From assembly GCA_030430365.1 (NCBI GenBank), contig JAUIFP010000001.1, positions 88,755 to 152,754 on the forward strand: DNA of 64,000 nucleotides, given 5' to 3'. Source of the DNA: Alphaproteobacteria bacterium. GTDB taxonomy: Bacteria > Pseudomonadota > Alphaproteobacteria > Sphingomonadales > Sphingomonadaceae. Both the position numbers and the translations under genes were made by a program. Positions 17,784 to 26,739 of this stretch are shown here, in pieces (within the stretch, counting starts at the first letter, position 1; every line of letters begins with the position of its first letter). Under the pieces are notes generated by a model. It was not told the DNA's origin. It saw nothing but the letters and a program-made list of their open reading frames with translations, and searched no databases.

Positions 17784-18703
17784 GCGCTGCGTCTCCGCTC
17801 GAACGCAGCCGGGGCCGGTCGGCCTGGCTGTTCCTTGCCCCCATGCTGCTCGTTCTGGCGCTGGTCGCTGCTTGGCCGCTGGGGCGAACGATCTGGTTCA
17901 GCCTGACCAATGCCACGCTGGTGGATCTTTCCAGTTACGATCTGATCGGATTGGGCAACTACCTCGCTTACGAGGATGGCCGCTGGTACGGCATTTTCAC
18001 CGATCCCCAGTGGCTGCGTGCGCTTTGGAATACGCTGGTCTTCGCGGCAGTATCCGTTTCTCTCGAAACCGTGCTGGGCGTCATGATCGCTCTGATCGTC
18101 AATGCCAACCTGCCTGGGCGCGGGTTGATGCGTGCAGCCATGCTGGTCCCCTGGGCGATCCCGACGGTGGTTTCCGCCAAGATCTGGGCATGGATGCTCA
18201 ACGATCAGTTCGGCATCGTGAATGCGATGTTGCTCAGCGCGGGGCTTGTCGAAGGGCCGATCGCGTGGCTGGGCGGATCGGACCTGGCCATGGCGTCGAT
18301 CATTGCCGTCGACGTCTGGAAGACCACGCCCTTTGTCGCGCTGCTTGTGCTGGCTGCGTTGCAGACCTTGCCCCGGGAAATTTATGAAGCGGCCAAGGTG
18401 GACGGGATCCATCCGGTAAGAGTGTTCTTCCAGGTTACTCTGCCGCTCATCCGTCCTGCGCTGGCAGTCGCCGTCATTTTCCGGCTGCTCGATGCGATGC
18501 GCATGTTCGATCTCGTCTATGTCATGACCGGATCGAATGAGGAGACGATGACGCTTTCGGTCTTTGCACGGCAGGCGCTCGTTTCATTCCAGGATGTCGG
18601 CTACGGATCGGCGGCCTCCAGCGGGCTGTTCCTGATCATCGCCTTGATCACCGTCATCTACATCATGGCGTTGAAGCCGCTGGGCGAGGGGCAGAAGGCA
18701 TGA
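17780..18703 (+). CDS. sugar ABC transporter permease (MalF-type)
   Basis: About 307 residues with six predicted membrane helices. The EAA loop that contacts the ATPase is YEAAKVDGIHPVRVFFQVTLPLIRPAL. The GTG at 17780 overlaps the stop of the binding-protein gene and has GAGG six bases upstream; a GTG at 17774 is the alternative. It forms the inner-membrane channel with the permease that follows. It overlaps that gene by 4 bp (ATGA). Confidence 0.9.
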   Translation: MSAASPLERSRGRSAWLFLAPMLLVLALVAAWPLGRTIWFSLTNATLVDLSSYDLIGLGNYLAYEDGRWYGIFTDPQWLRALWNTLVFAAVSVSLETVLGVMIALIVNANLPGRGLMRAAMLVPWAIPTVVSAKIWAWMLNDQFGIVNAMLLSAGLVEGPIAWLGGSDLAMASIIAVDVWKTTPFVALLVLAALQTLPREIYEAAKVDGIHPVRVFFQVTLPLIRPALAVAVIFRLLDAMRMFDLVYVMTGSNEETMTLSVFARQALVSFQDVGYGSAASSGLFLIIALITVIYIMALKPLGEGQKA

Positions 18704-19530
18704 GCAACCGTCTGGCCAAGACTGCCGGACTCACGGTCCTGTGGCTGCTGGTCGCCTGCTTCCTGCTGTTTCCCTTCTATTATGCGGTTGTCAGCTCGCT
18801 GCGGGCCGGATCCGAGATATTCGAAGCGAGCCTGTGGCCTGCCGATCCCGGCCTCGCAAATTACCGGCAGGTCATGGTGGACCAGCCTTTTGCGCGCAAT
18901 ATCCTGAACTCGCTGATGGTCGCCTGCGCCGTCGTCGTGCTTTCTTTGGGGCTGGCAGTCTTCGCCGCCTATTCCTTCGGCCGCACGCATTTTCGCGGGC
19001 GAAGGCTGCTGCTCTACACAATTCTGGGCGTTTCGATGTTCCCCCAGGTGGCGGTGCTTTCCGGCCTGTTCGAAATCGTCCGCCTGTTCGGCCTCTATAA
19101 CAATCTGCTCAGTCTGATCTTCAGCTACATGATCTTCACCTTGCCCTTCACGGTCTGGGTCATGACCAGCTTCATGCGCGAACTGCCGGTGGAGATTGAA
19201 GAGGCTGCGATCATGGACGGTGCCGGGCCATGGACGATCGTGACCCGTATCTTCCTGCCGCTGCTCGCGCCCGCTCTCGTCACGACCGGGCTGCTCGCTT
19301 TCATTGCCGCATGGAACGAGTTTCTCTTCGCTTTGAGTTTCACTCTGACTAATGAACAGCGCACTGTGCCGGTCGCCATTGCGCTGATCACTGGCGCAAG
19401 CCAGTTCGAGCTTCCCTGGGGCAACATCATGGCTGCATCGGTGATCGTCACCGTTCCCCTGATCGCGCTGGTGCTGGTGTTCCAGCGGCGGCTTGTCGCG
19501 GGGCTGACGGCGGGTGCGGTAAAGGGGTAG
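18700..19530 (+). CDS. sugar ABC transporter permease (MalG-type)
   Basis: A 276-residue inner-membrane permease of the MalG type with six helices. The EAA loop is EEAAIMDGAGPWTIVTRIFLPLLAPAL, and the AWNEFLFALSF segment typical of MalG follows. It pairs with the permease encoded just upstream, with which it overlaps by ATGA. The ATPase gene follows after 2 bp. Confidence 0.92.
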   Translation: MSNRLAKTAGLTVLWLLVACFLLFPFYYAVVSSLRAGSEIFEASLWPADPGLANYRQVMVDQPFARNILNSLMVACAVVVLSLGLAVFAAYSFGRTHFRGRRLLLYTILGVSMFPQVAVLSGLFEIVRLFGLYNNLLSLIFSYMIFTLPFTVWVMTSFMRELPVEIEEAAIMDGAGPWTIVTRIFLPLLAPALVTTGLLAFIAAWNEFLFALSFTLTNEQRTVPVAIALITGASQFELPWGNIMAASVIVTVPLIALVLVFQRRLVAGLTAGAVKG

Positions 19531-19532
19531 AT

Positions 19533-20588
19533 ATGACGTCCGTCACACTCGAAGGCATAGGCAAGAGTTTCGGCAAGACCGAGGTGATCTCCCATGTCGA
19601 TCTGGCGATCGAAAGCGGCGAGTTCGTGGTCTTTGTCGGCGCTTCGGGCTCCGGCAAGTCGACGCTGCTGCGCATGATCGCGGGGCTGGAAAGCCCGTCA
19701 TCCGGCCAAGTGCTGATCGGCGGACGGGATGTTACCTCGGCGCCCCCGTCGGAACGCGGCGTGTCCATGGTGTTCCAGTCCTATGCGCTATACCCGCATA
19801 TGACGGTGCGGCAGAATATTGCCTTCGGGCTCAAGCTGGCCAAGGCGGGCAAGGAAAGTATTGCCGAGGCGGTTGGGCGCGTTGCGCAGATGCTGCAGAT
19901 CGAGAACCTGCTCGACCGCAAGCCGAGCCAGCTTTCGGGCGGTCAACGGCAGCGTGTCGCCATTGCGCGGGCGATTGTCCGCGAACCGGAAGTCTTCCTG
20001 TTCGACGAGCCGCTATCGAATCTCGATGCCGCATTGCGGACGCAGACCCGGATGGAGATCAAGGAACTCCACCGCTCGCTTGGCGCGACGATGATCTATG
20101 TCACGCATGATCAGGTGGAGGCGATGTCGCTGGCGGACCGCATGGTCATCCTGCACCAGGGGAGGGTGGAGCAGGTGGGGCCCCCATCCGAACTCTATCA
20201 CCGGCCGGCGACCGCATATGTTGCCGCCTTTCTCGGCTCTCCGACCATGAACTTCCTGTCGCCAGAGCGGATCGAGGGTGCGGAGGCTTTGCTCGCTTCC
20301 GGCGAACGCATCCCGCTCCCGCAGGGTGATTGGGGCAAGGCGGCCAGCGTCGGCATCCGGCCGGAAGATATCGAAATCGGGCAGGAGGGGCTGCCTGCCA
20401 CGGTCGAGATGGTGGAAGAACTGGGCGAAACGCGGATCGTCCACGCCAGGCTTTCGGACGGCGAAGAATTGGCCATTCGCAGCCGCGAGCTCTCGGAAGA
20501 GGATCGCAACAGTAAGATTCGCATTACCTTTGCGCCCGAGCGGCTGCATCTGTTCGGCAAAGATGGAAGGCGCCTGGAAGCAGGCTGA
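19533..20588 (+). CDS. sugar ABC transporter ATP-binding protein (MalK/UgpC-type)
   Basis: A 351-residue ATPase of the MalK/UgpC/MsmK group. Walker A is GASGSGKST (36-44), the signature LSGGQ is at 134-138, Walker B is VFLFDE (154-159) and the H-loop His is H192. A C-terminal TOBE-type regulatory domain begins near residue 240 (GSPTMNFLSPERIEG). It powers uptake by the two permeases upstream. This completes the importer, and it is the last gene of the HAD-ggpS-ABC operon. The NTF2-like gene that follows is convergent. Confidence 0.93.
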   Translation: MTSVTLEGIGKSFGKTEVISHVDLAIESGEFVVFVGASGSGKSTLLRMIAGLESPSSGQVLIGGRDVTSAPPSERGVSMVFQSYALYPHMTVRQNIAFGLKLAKAGKESIAEAVGRVAQMLQIENLLDRKPSQLSGGQRQRVAIARAIVREPEVFLFDEPLSNLDAALRTQTRMEIKELHRSLGATMIYVTHDQVEAMSLADRMVILHQGRVEQVGPPSELYHRPATAYVAAFLGSPTMNFLSPERIEGAEALLASGERIPLPQGDWGKAASVGIRPEDIEIGQEGLPATVEMVEELGETRIVHARLSDGEELAIRSRELSEEDRNSKIRITFAPERLHLFGKDGRRLEAG

Positions 20589-20602
20589 ATTGCCCCGCGC
20601 TT

Positions 20603-21019
20603 CTACCACATGGGCAAGGGATTCACTTTGTCCTTGGGCACTTCCTGATGAATATCCCAATGCTCCACGATCTTGCCGTCGACCACTCTGAACGTGTCGG
20701 AGATGACCACGCCGGGATCGCCTTCGTGTCGGATCACGTGGTGCTGCGTCACAACGAATTCACCGCTGCCGAAGCGCCGATCGACCAGCAGCTTCATCTC
20801 TGATTCCTTGTTGCGCCCGATATCGATCGTTTCGACCTCGAGATATTCGATCAGCCCTTCAAGATTGCCGTCCCGGACATTGGGATTGTGCTCGATGAAG
20901 TCTGGCGAAACGAAACGTTCGACCGCTTCGCGCACTTGGTGATTCAGAATCATTTGGTCGAACCGTTCAATGATAGCCACCGGGTCCATCAATTCGTCGG
21001 TTTCGGTATCCAGAGCCAT
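20603..21019 (-). CDS. NTF2/SnoaL-like small protein
   Basis: About 138 residues with the cone-shaped NTF2-like pattern: FVSPDFIEHNPNVRDG early, VVTQHHVIRHEGDPGVVISDTFRVVDGKIVEHWDIHQEVP late. Members range from isomerases and hydrolases to non-enzymatic ligand binders, so no reaction can be given. I chose the ATG at 21019 because AGAGG stands 9 bases upstream; the in-frame ATG at 21028 touches that site directly and is less likely. It is divergent from a DoxX-like membrane protein, at the left edge of the second catabolic block. Confidence 0.8.
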   Translation of the reverse strand: MALDTETDELMDPVAIIERFDQMILNHQVREAVERFVSPDFIEHNPNVRDGNLEGLIEYLEVETIDIGRNKESEMKLLVDRRFGSGEFVVTQHHVIRHEGDPGVVISDTFRVVDGKIVEHWDIHQEVPKDKVNPLPMW

Positions 21020-21124
21020 TTCACTCATCCTCTCAAAGCGCTTGCGATCTTATGCAAGATTGTATTCTTTCGTAGCCATGTGAAGCCAGGCGCTGCCAGA
21101 AGCAAGCCGGCTTGGGAGAGGCGC

Positions 21125-21718
21125 ATGTTCGACAAGCTCGTTTTTGCCGCGCGCATGGTGCTCGGAATTTTCTATCTGCTCAGCGGATTGAACTGGTTTT
21201 TCGGCTTCCTGCCGCTGCCGCATCTTGGAATGCCGGAAGGCTTCCCGATCAAGCACGCGGTTGTGGCCGAAATGATCGATACGGGCTGGATGTTCCAATC
21301 TGCCAAGCTGGTCGAAATTGCGTTCGGGATTGCGCTGCTTGCCAACCGCGCGGTGCCGCTGATGCTGCTTGTCGCTTTCCCGATCGGCTTGATGACCTTC
21401 ATGCTCGACGCGCTGATCCTGGATGACCTCTGGCGCTGGTTGCAGGGAAGCGAGAGCGGAGCTGAAATGTGGGCGGCCTTCATGGACATGGTGGTTGGGG
21501 GGCTATGCGTCTTCCTCATCCATGTCTGGTTGATGCTTTGCTATTTCGACTATTACCGGCCCTTGCTGGCCTGGTCGGCACCCCCGAAGGCAATGTCGGG
21601 CTGCGTCTCGCCGGATGGGCGCAGAACCCAGCGGATCCTGTTCTTTTCCCTGGGATGGCTGGCGCTCGCACTCCAGACGTTCAACCTGATCATGTTTCTG
21701 AGTCTCATCGGGAAATAG
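21125..21718 (+). CDS. DoxX-like four- to five-helix membrane protein, copy 1
   Basis: A 197-residue integral membrane protein with GGGAGAGG before the ATG. The pattern RMVLGIFYLLSGLNWFFGF, then KLVEIAFGIALLANRAVPLMLLVAFP, then CYFDYYRPLLAWSAPP matches the DoxX-like superfamily. Two clear relatives lie nearby (24968-25537 and 29587-30195), sharing a KxxE...G...L..N/D core and an (F/L)xxYRP(L/M/F) tail. The function of this group is not established; some DoxX proteins take part in quinone or redox chemistry. It stands in front of the TBDR leader region. Confidence 0.75.
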   Translation: MFDKLVFAARMVLGIFYLLSGLNWFFGFLPLPHLGMPEGFPIKHAVVAEMIDTGWMFQSAKLVEIAFGIALLANRAVPLMLLVAFPIGLMTFMLDALILDDLWRWLQGSESGAEMWAAFMDMVVGGLCVFLIHVWLMLCYFDYYRPLLAWSAPPKAMSGCVSPDGRRTQRILFFSLGWLALALQTFNLIMFLSLIGK

Positions 21719-22072
21719 GGCGACTTCCGCGCGGCCATCCCCAGAGTGGCTGCTTTGCAACACCTGTTCGCAGCTTGCGCTCTTCAACGCGGAACTTCTT
21801 GTAGATATCTTAGGAACAAGATAAATCGTCTAACAATGGTTTCGAAAGTTGCCAGTGAATGGCCGATGCCGGCACAGCCGGCGCGAACCTCGATAGGTTG
21901 AGTAGGTAAAGCTTACCGATAAAATGGGCCGCAATAATAAAATCTAGAACATAATAAAAACGATGACAGCAGGACACTGCTGCAAACCTGAAAGCGTATA
22001 AGAACCAATAAACCAGGCCGGATTCTTGAAATGATCGAGGGTTACAGGCTGCTTATAGGATAAGGGGGAGTG
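21719..22072. other. AT-rich leader region of the TBDR operon
   Basis: About 350 bp without a gene. It contains the inverted repeat at 21805-21824 described separately and a run of low-GC sequence from about 21930 to 22010, as expected for a promoter and untranslated leader. The ribosome binding site GGGGGAG is 4 bases before the TBDR ATG. No terminator-like hairpin after the preceding gene was recognised. Confidence 0.5.
21805..21824. promoter_or_regulatory. probable MarR operator, copy 2 (TBDR promoter)
   Basis: ATATCTTAG, then GA, then ACAAGATAA. It keeps the core TATCTT-N6-AAGATA found at 33351-33370 and matches that site at 15 of 18 arm positions. It is 249 bp upstream of the TBDR start. 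A shared operator would put the TBDR, the DoxX-like protein and the secreted hydrolase under the MarR regulator at 35110-35706. Confidence 0.55.
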
Positions 22073-24904
22073 ATGATTTCATCCAATCGACTTGGCAAAG
22101 CCGGAGCATCTGCAAGGCTTGCCGTATCCGTTTCTTTGATCGCTCTTGGCACCTTCGGCGCAACATCGGTTGCCGCCCAGGATGCTCCGATCGTTGTTAC
22201 CGGCACGCGCATTGAAGGTGTGGCCCCCGTCGGTTCTTCCGTGATTCCGGTCGGCCGCGAAGAACTGGAAGAAATGGGCGCCAGCACCGTCAACGACGCG
22301 CTGCGCAAGATTCCTCAAGTCGTCAATTTCGGCGGCTCTGACGAGCAGACCGGTGGCGCCACGATCCAGAACTCTTCACTCAACACCTTCTTCGCCAAAT
22401 CGGTGAACCTGCGCGGCCTCGGCACTGCCGCGACGCTGAACCTGGTGAACAACCACCGCGTTGCGCCGCAGGGCCCGAACGGCCAGCTCTATGACGCGGA
22501 TAACATTCCCGGCATTGCGATCGAGCGGATCGAAGTCGTCGCCGATGGTGGTTCGGCCATCTACGGTTCCGACGCGATTGGCGGTGTGGTGAACTACATC
22601 ACGCGTCGCCCCGAAGACACGATCGAAGCACGCTTCCGCGCAGGTTTTGCCGACGGTTTCGAGGAATATATCGCTTCCTTCGCCGTGGGTAAGACCTGGG
22701 ACACGGGCGGCATGTTCTTTGCCTATGAATATCAGGATCGCGGCGCTCTGCTCGCCTCCGATCGTCCGGATCTCTATAATAGCGACCTGTCGGAATTCGG
22801 CGGAGGTCCCGATCCCTTCTTTTCCAGCCCCGGCAATGTGCAGTTCGCAGTAAACGGCCCCGCTTACGGAATTCCCTCCGGGCAGGACGGAACCTCATTG
22901 ACGTTTGCCGACCTGCTGGACAGCCCCAATCGCCAAAGCCAATGGTATGGGGCGGATGCGATCCCGGGCTACAACCGGCACTCCGTTTCGGGGACGCTCA
23001 CCCAGGATATCGGAAGCTTCGTCACCTTCAACGCTGACGGCTTCTTCTCGCGGCGCAATTTCGTGCTCAATGAAGCGGGTATCGATCAACAGATTACTGT
23101 TCCGAACACCAATCCTTACAGCCCGTGCGCTCCCGGTTCGGTGGACATTGCAGATTGCCCGGCTGATGGCACGCTCTACGTTCCTTACAACTTCATCGAC
23201 TCGCTGGGCCCCACGATCAGCAGCGGATATGAAGAGATTTGGGCTGTTTCGGGCGGCTTTGACGTCGATTTCGGAAGCAGCTGGAAAGCCAATGTCAGTG
23301 GCTATTACAGCGAAGACGATGCATATATCTCGCGCACCAACATGGTGAACAGCACGGCGCTGCAACGCGTGGTTTCCGGCAGCGCAGCCGATATCGACAA
23401 GCCCGCAGACGTGCCGTTCTTCAATCCGTTCTGCGATGCGAGCCAGTTTGACTGCAATCCGGAAGCGACGCTGGCCCATTTCCGTGCATTCACGGATATC
23501 GGTTCAACCTACGAGCTTTACGGCGGCACGGCCAACATCAATGGCGAGCTGTTCGATATCGGCGGCGGTTCGGTTCGTCTGGCCGTGGGCGGCGAATATC
23601 ATCACGATACGCTTTCCGGCACCGGGCAGATCACGAATGTGCGTGGGCCTACGGTCGATAATCCGCGAGGCATTCCCGCCACGAATAATCGCGAGGTCAA
23701 ATCGGTCTATGGCGAAGTCTTCGTGCCGATCGTCGGGGTCGACAACGCCATGCCCGGCGTCGAACGGCTCGAGTTCAATGCTGCCGTCCGTTATGACGAT
23801 TACAGCGATGTTGGCGGAACGACCAATCCCAAGTTCGGCGTAAATTATTCGCCGGTCGCAGGGGTCACCTTCCGCGGCAGCTATGGCACCTCGTTCCGTG
23901 CACCGAGCCTGGTCGACGTCAACAAATACGCCACAGCAGGTTTCCTGATCCGCAGCGCAACGGGCGATGCCATCGGTCTTTCGCCGGGTGACAACACATT
24001 CACCTATACTTATCCGGCTGGCGGCAACCCCGATCTGAGTCCGGAAACGGCGGAAACCTGGTCTGTCGGAATGGATATCGATTCCGATCTCGTTCCCGGG
24101 GTGACGGCGTCGCTGACCTATTACAACATCACCTATGAGAACAAGATCGATACGGCGACCTTCAACGCGCCGATCGCGGCGGTGCTGAATTCGGGAATTT
24201 ATGACGACTTCATCGTCTTCAATCCGGACTTCTTCCCTGACAAGGCGACGATGTCAATCGACGAATATGTCGCCTACTGGGATTCGCTGCAGGATCCTTT
24301 CCTTCCGGTTCTGGGCCCAATCCCGGGCGGCGATCCCGCAAATCTGATCGCCATCATCGATGCGCGGCGGAACAATCAGGGCGTCGTGAAGACGGACGGT
24401 TTCGACTTCTCGTTCAACTACGACATCGAAGGCGGCTTCGCCGACTTCAACATCGGCACCCAGTTCAACTACATCCTGCATTACAAGACCGCGCCTGTGG
24501 CAGCTGCGACGCTCAGGGACGAGGTGAACCACTTCGGCTATCCCGCGCAGTTCGTCGGCAGGCTGGAACTGGGCATGGATGTAGGCGGCTTCTCGGGCAC
24601 GGCGTTCATCAATTACGTCAATGGCCGCGAGATCACGCGCGACTTCCTGTCGCCGTCAGTGCCGGATCAATATCTGGACATCGATTCCTACACCACGGTC
24701 GACCTGACTTTGACCTACGATTTCGAGGATAGCGATCTGCCATTCGCGAATGGCCTGTCTTTGTCGGTCACTGCGCAGAATCTGTTCGATGCGAAGCCGC
24801 CATTGGTCGTGAACGCAGGCGAATATGCCATTCGCTTCGATCCTTCCTATTCGAGCTCGATCGGCCGTTTCGTCGCAGTCTCGGTGGCGAAGAAGTTCTG
24901 GTAA
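22073..24904 (+). CDS. TonB-dependent outer-membrane receptor
   Basis: A 943-residue TonB-dependent receptor with a signal peptide ending near TSVAAQDAP and a TonB box-like IVVTGTRI right after it. The plug domain is EELEEMGASTVNDALRKIPQVV with VNLRGLGTAATLNLVNNHRV and IERIEVVADGGSAIYGSDAIGGVVNYITRR. The beta barrel ends in VAVSVAKKFW with the usual C-terminal aromatic. It imports a large or scarce substrate across the outer membrane using TonB. Linkage to a secreted hydrolase and a carboxylesterase suggests an ester-containing substrate instead of iron. It is followed by the second DoxX-like gene after 63 bp. A GTG at 22070 is an alternative start. Confidence 0.93.
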   Translation: MISSNRLGKAGASARLAVSVSLIALGTFGATSVAAQDAPIVVTGTRIEGVAPVGSSVIPVGREELEEMGASTVNDALRKIPQVVNFGGSDEQTGGATIQNSSLNTFFAKSVNLRGLGTAATLNLVNNHRVAPQGPNGQLYDADNIPGIAIERIEVVADGGSAIYGSDAIGGVVNYITRRPEDTIEARFRAGFADGFEEYIASFAVGKTWDTGGMFFAYEYQDRGALLASDRPDLYNSDLSEFGGGPDPFFSSPGNVQFAVNGPAYGIPSGQDGTSLTFADLLDSPNRQSQWYGADAIPGYNRHSVSGTLTQDIGSFVTFNADGFFSRRNFVLNEAGIDQQITVPNTNPYSPCAPGSVDIADCPADGTLYVPYNFIDSLGPTISSGYEEIWAVSGGFDVDFGSSWKANVSGYYSEDDAYISRTNMVNSTALQRVVSGSAADIDKPADVPFFNPFCDASQFDCNPEATLAHFRAFTDIGSTYELYGGTANINGELFDIGGGSVRLAVGGEYHHDTLSGTGQITNVRGPTVDNPRGIPATNNREVKSVYGEVFVPIVGVDNAMPGVERLEFNAAVRYDDYSDVGGTTNPKFGVNYSPVAGVTFRGSYGTSFRAPSLVDVNKYATAGFLIRSATGDAIGLSPGDNTFTYTYPAGGNPDLSPETAETWSVGMDIDSDLVPGVTASLTYYNITYENKIDTATFNAPIAAVLNSGIYDDFIVFNPDFFPDKATMSIDEYVAYWDSLQDPFLPVLGPIPGGDPANLIAIIDARRNNQGVVKTDGFDFSFNYDIEGGFADFNIGTQFNYILHYKTAPVAAATLRDEVNHFGYPAQFVGRLELGMDVGGFSGTAFINYVNGREITRDFLSPSVPDQYLDIDSYTTVDLTLTYDFEDSDLPFANGLSLSVTAQNLFDAKPPLVVNAGEYAIRFDPSYSSSIGRFVAVSVAKKFW

Positions 24905-24967
24905 TGGGAGGGGAAGGCCGCGCCAGCTGATATCAGTGACCCAATCGCATGACGGGGTTCGGTGATC

Positions 24968-25537
24968 ATGGCTGGCGCGGCTGATCCGAAAAAGAAAGGC
25001 GGCGGGGGCAATGCCTTCGCCGCCTTCGTTTATGGATGCCAGTTCCTTTATGGCGGCTGGTTCCTGTTCCACGGGCTCAACTACTGGTTCGCATTCTATT
25101 TCGACCAATCGGTTCAGCCAGGCCCTGGCCTGGTTCCGGCACTGGCCGCATCCGGCGTAATGGCTATTGTGAAGATGCTGGAAGTCGCAATTGGTCTGGC
25201 CTTGCTGCTGGACCTGTTCGCGGCCTTGGCGATCGTCGCGGCCTGGCCGATCACCTTGATGATCGCCTTCGTCACGTCGTCGCACTTTTCACCTTTCGGC
25301 ATATCGGTTGCCGCGGTGATCATCGGCCTGAATGCGATCATGTCATTCGGCCATCTCGATCGCTACCGCCCCATGCTGGCCATGACGGCGGGGCGACCAA
25401 ATTGGGGAGGACCAGGGGACGAAACGGAGAGGCGGGATGCGTCACGCTTGCCGCCCATGCTGCATTTCTGGGCTGCGCTTGCCGGGCTGATCGCTGCCAT
25501 TGCCATAACCTATCTCAGCCTGGCTTTGCGTGGCTGA
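24968..25537 (+). CDS. DoxX-like membrane protein, copy 2
   Basis: A 189-residue membrane protein with a basic N-terminus (ADPKKKGGGG) and four helices. It shares with copy 1 the sequence of features FHGLNYWFAFYFDQS, VKMLEVAIGLALLLDLFAALAIVAAWP and FGHLDRYRPMLAM. Function is unknown. The ATG at 24968 has only a weak ribosome binding site; a GTG at 24962 is in frame. It lies between the TBDR and the secreted hydrolase and is likely co-transcribed with both. Confidence 0.72.
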   Translation: MAGAADPKKKGGGGNAFAAFVYGCQFLYGGWFLFHGLNYWFAFYFDQSVQPGPGLVPALAASGVMAIVKMLEVAIGLALLLDLFAALAIVAAWPITLMIAFVTSSHFSPFGISVAAVIIGLNAIMSFGHLDRYRPMLAMTAGRPNWGGPGDETERRDASRLPPMLHFWAALAGLIAAIAITYLSLALRG

Positions 25538-25578
25538 TGCGCGCACCGGATAGATAGAAAGAAGGGAGAGCGGGCACC

Positions 25579-26739
25579 ATGAACAAGAAACTCCATGCAA
25601 TCATTCTCACTGGCCTGATTTGCACAGCAGGGGCTGGCTCGCTCGCCCAAGCGGAAGAGCCCAGCGGCAAGGCGCCGCTGGTGATCGCGCAGCAGGGCAA
25701 CTTCTATGTCGGCGGCCGGGAGGTCGCGCTGGAAGGCGGGACCATCGTCGCCGATGAGATGTATGTCGAGTATCAGATACCCGCAGAGCAGACCCATCCT
25801 TATCCGCTGGTCTTTCTCCATGGCGGCATGTCGAGCGGAGCCTATTGGTGGAGCAGGCCCGATGGCGGGGAAGGCTGGGCCACGCTGTTCCTGCGCAAAG
25901 GCTATGCGGTCTATGTCGTCGACCGCCCGACCCATGGCCGCTCCCCGCATTACGAGGATATTGACGGCAAGGCGCATTTGCCGCCGCTATCCATGCCGCG
26001 CCCGGGGCCGGGATCCGATCCTGAGCCGGACGATCCCGACAACCGTTTCCCTGGCAGCAAAGTGCCGGGCGATCCGGCCTATGAACAATCGCTGAGAGGG
26101 CGTCAGGCATCTGTTGAGCTGCCATTCGGCTTGCCCGATCCCGTGGCCGTTAGCGCCAGGATGGATGGCTATGACCGCGAAGCGGGCGCGGCCCTGCTCG
26201 ACCGGATCGGGCCAGCCGTTCTGGTCACCCATTCGCGCTCCGGAGCTTCCGGCTGGCAGATTGCGGACGCGCGGCCCGAACTGGTGAAGGCGATCGTCGC
26301 GGCCGAGCCCAATGGGCCGCCATTCTACAACGCGCCGCCACTGGGGCAGCCGGGCGATCCCGTTTCACGGCCATTCGGCATCACTTACGCTCCGCTGACA
26401 TACGATCCTGCCGTGGAAACGGTGGCGGATTTCGGCGGACTCGTGCAGCGCGATCCCGAAGGCGAAGGGCTAGTGGGCTGCTGGGTGCCGCGAGGGGAAC
26501 AGCCGCAACTGGTCAATCTCTCGGACATTCCAGTGATGGTGATGACGGGCGAATCCTCCTACCATGCGGGCTACGATCACTGCACGGCGCAATATTTTTC
26601 GGCTGCCGGAGTTCCGGCGGATTACGTCAATCTCGGGGACATGGGCATCACGGGCAATACGCATAGCTTTATGCGCGAGACCAACAATGCCGAGCTTGCT
26701 GATATTGCGGCCGAGTGGCTGACCGAAAAGGGGCTTTAA
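25579..26739 (+). CDS. secreted alpha/beta-hydrolase, probable esterase
   Basis: A 386-residue alpha/beta-fold hydrolase with a signal peptide cleaved near AGSLAQAEE. The oxyanion segment is VFLHGGMSSGAYWW, an Asp follows in VVDRPTHGRS, the nucleophile elbow is VTHSRSGASGW (S219, a variant of GxSxG) and a late His is in GNTHSFMRE. A Pro- and Asp-rich insert at about residues 135-165 may form a lid. It probably cleaves an ester or lactone in the periplasm after TBDR uptake. Its TAA overlaps the reverse-strand TAA of the carboxylesterase, so the two operons meet tail to tail with no space. Confidence 0.85.
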   Translation: MNKKLHAIILTGLICTAGAGSLAQAEEPSGKAPLVIAQQGNFYVGGREVALEGGTIVADEMYVEYQIPAEQTHPYPLVFLHGGMSSGAYWWSRPDGGEGWATLFLRKGYAVYVVDRPTHGRSPHYEDIDGKAHLPPLSMPRPGPGSDPEPDDPDNRFPGSKVPGDPAYEQSLRGRQASVELPFGLPDPVAVSARMDGYDREAGAALLDRIGPAVLVTHSRSGASGWQIADARPELVKAIVAAEPNGPPFYNAPPLGQPGDPVSRPFGITYAPLTYDPAVETVADFGGLVQRDPEGEGLVGCWVPRGEQPQLVNLSDIPVMVMTGESSYHAGYDHCTAQYFSAAGVPADYVNLGDMGITGNTHSFMRETNNAELADIAAEWLTEKGL

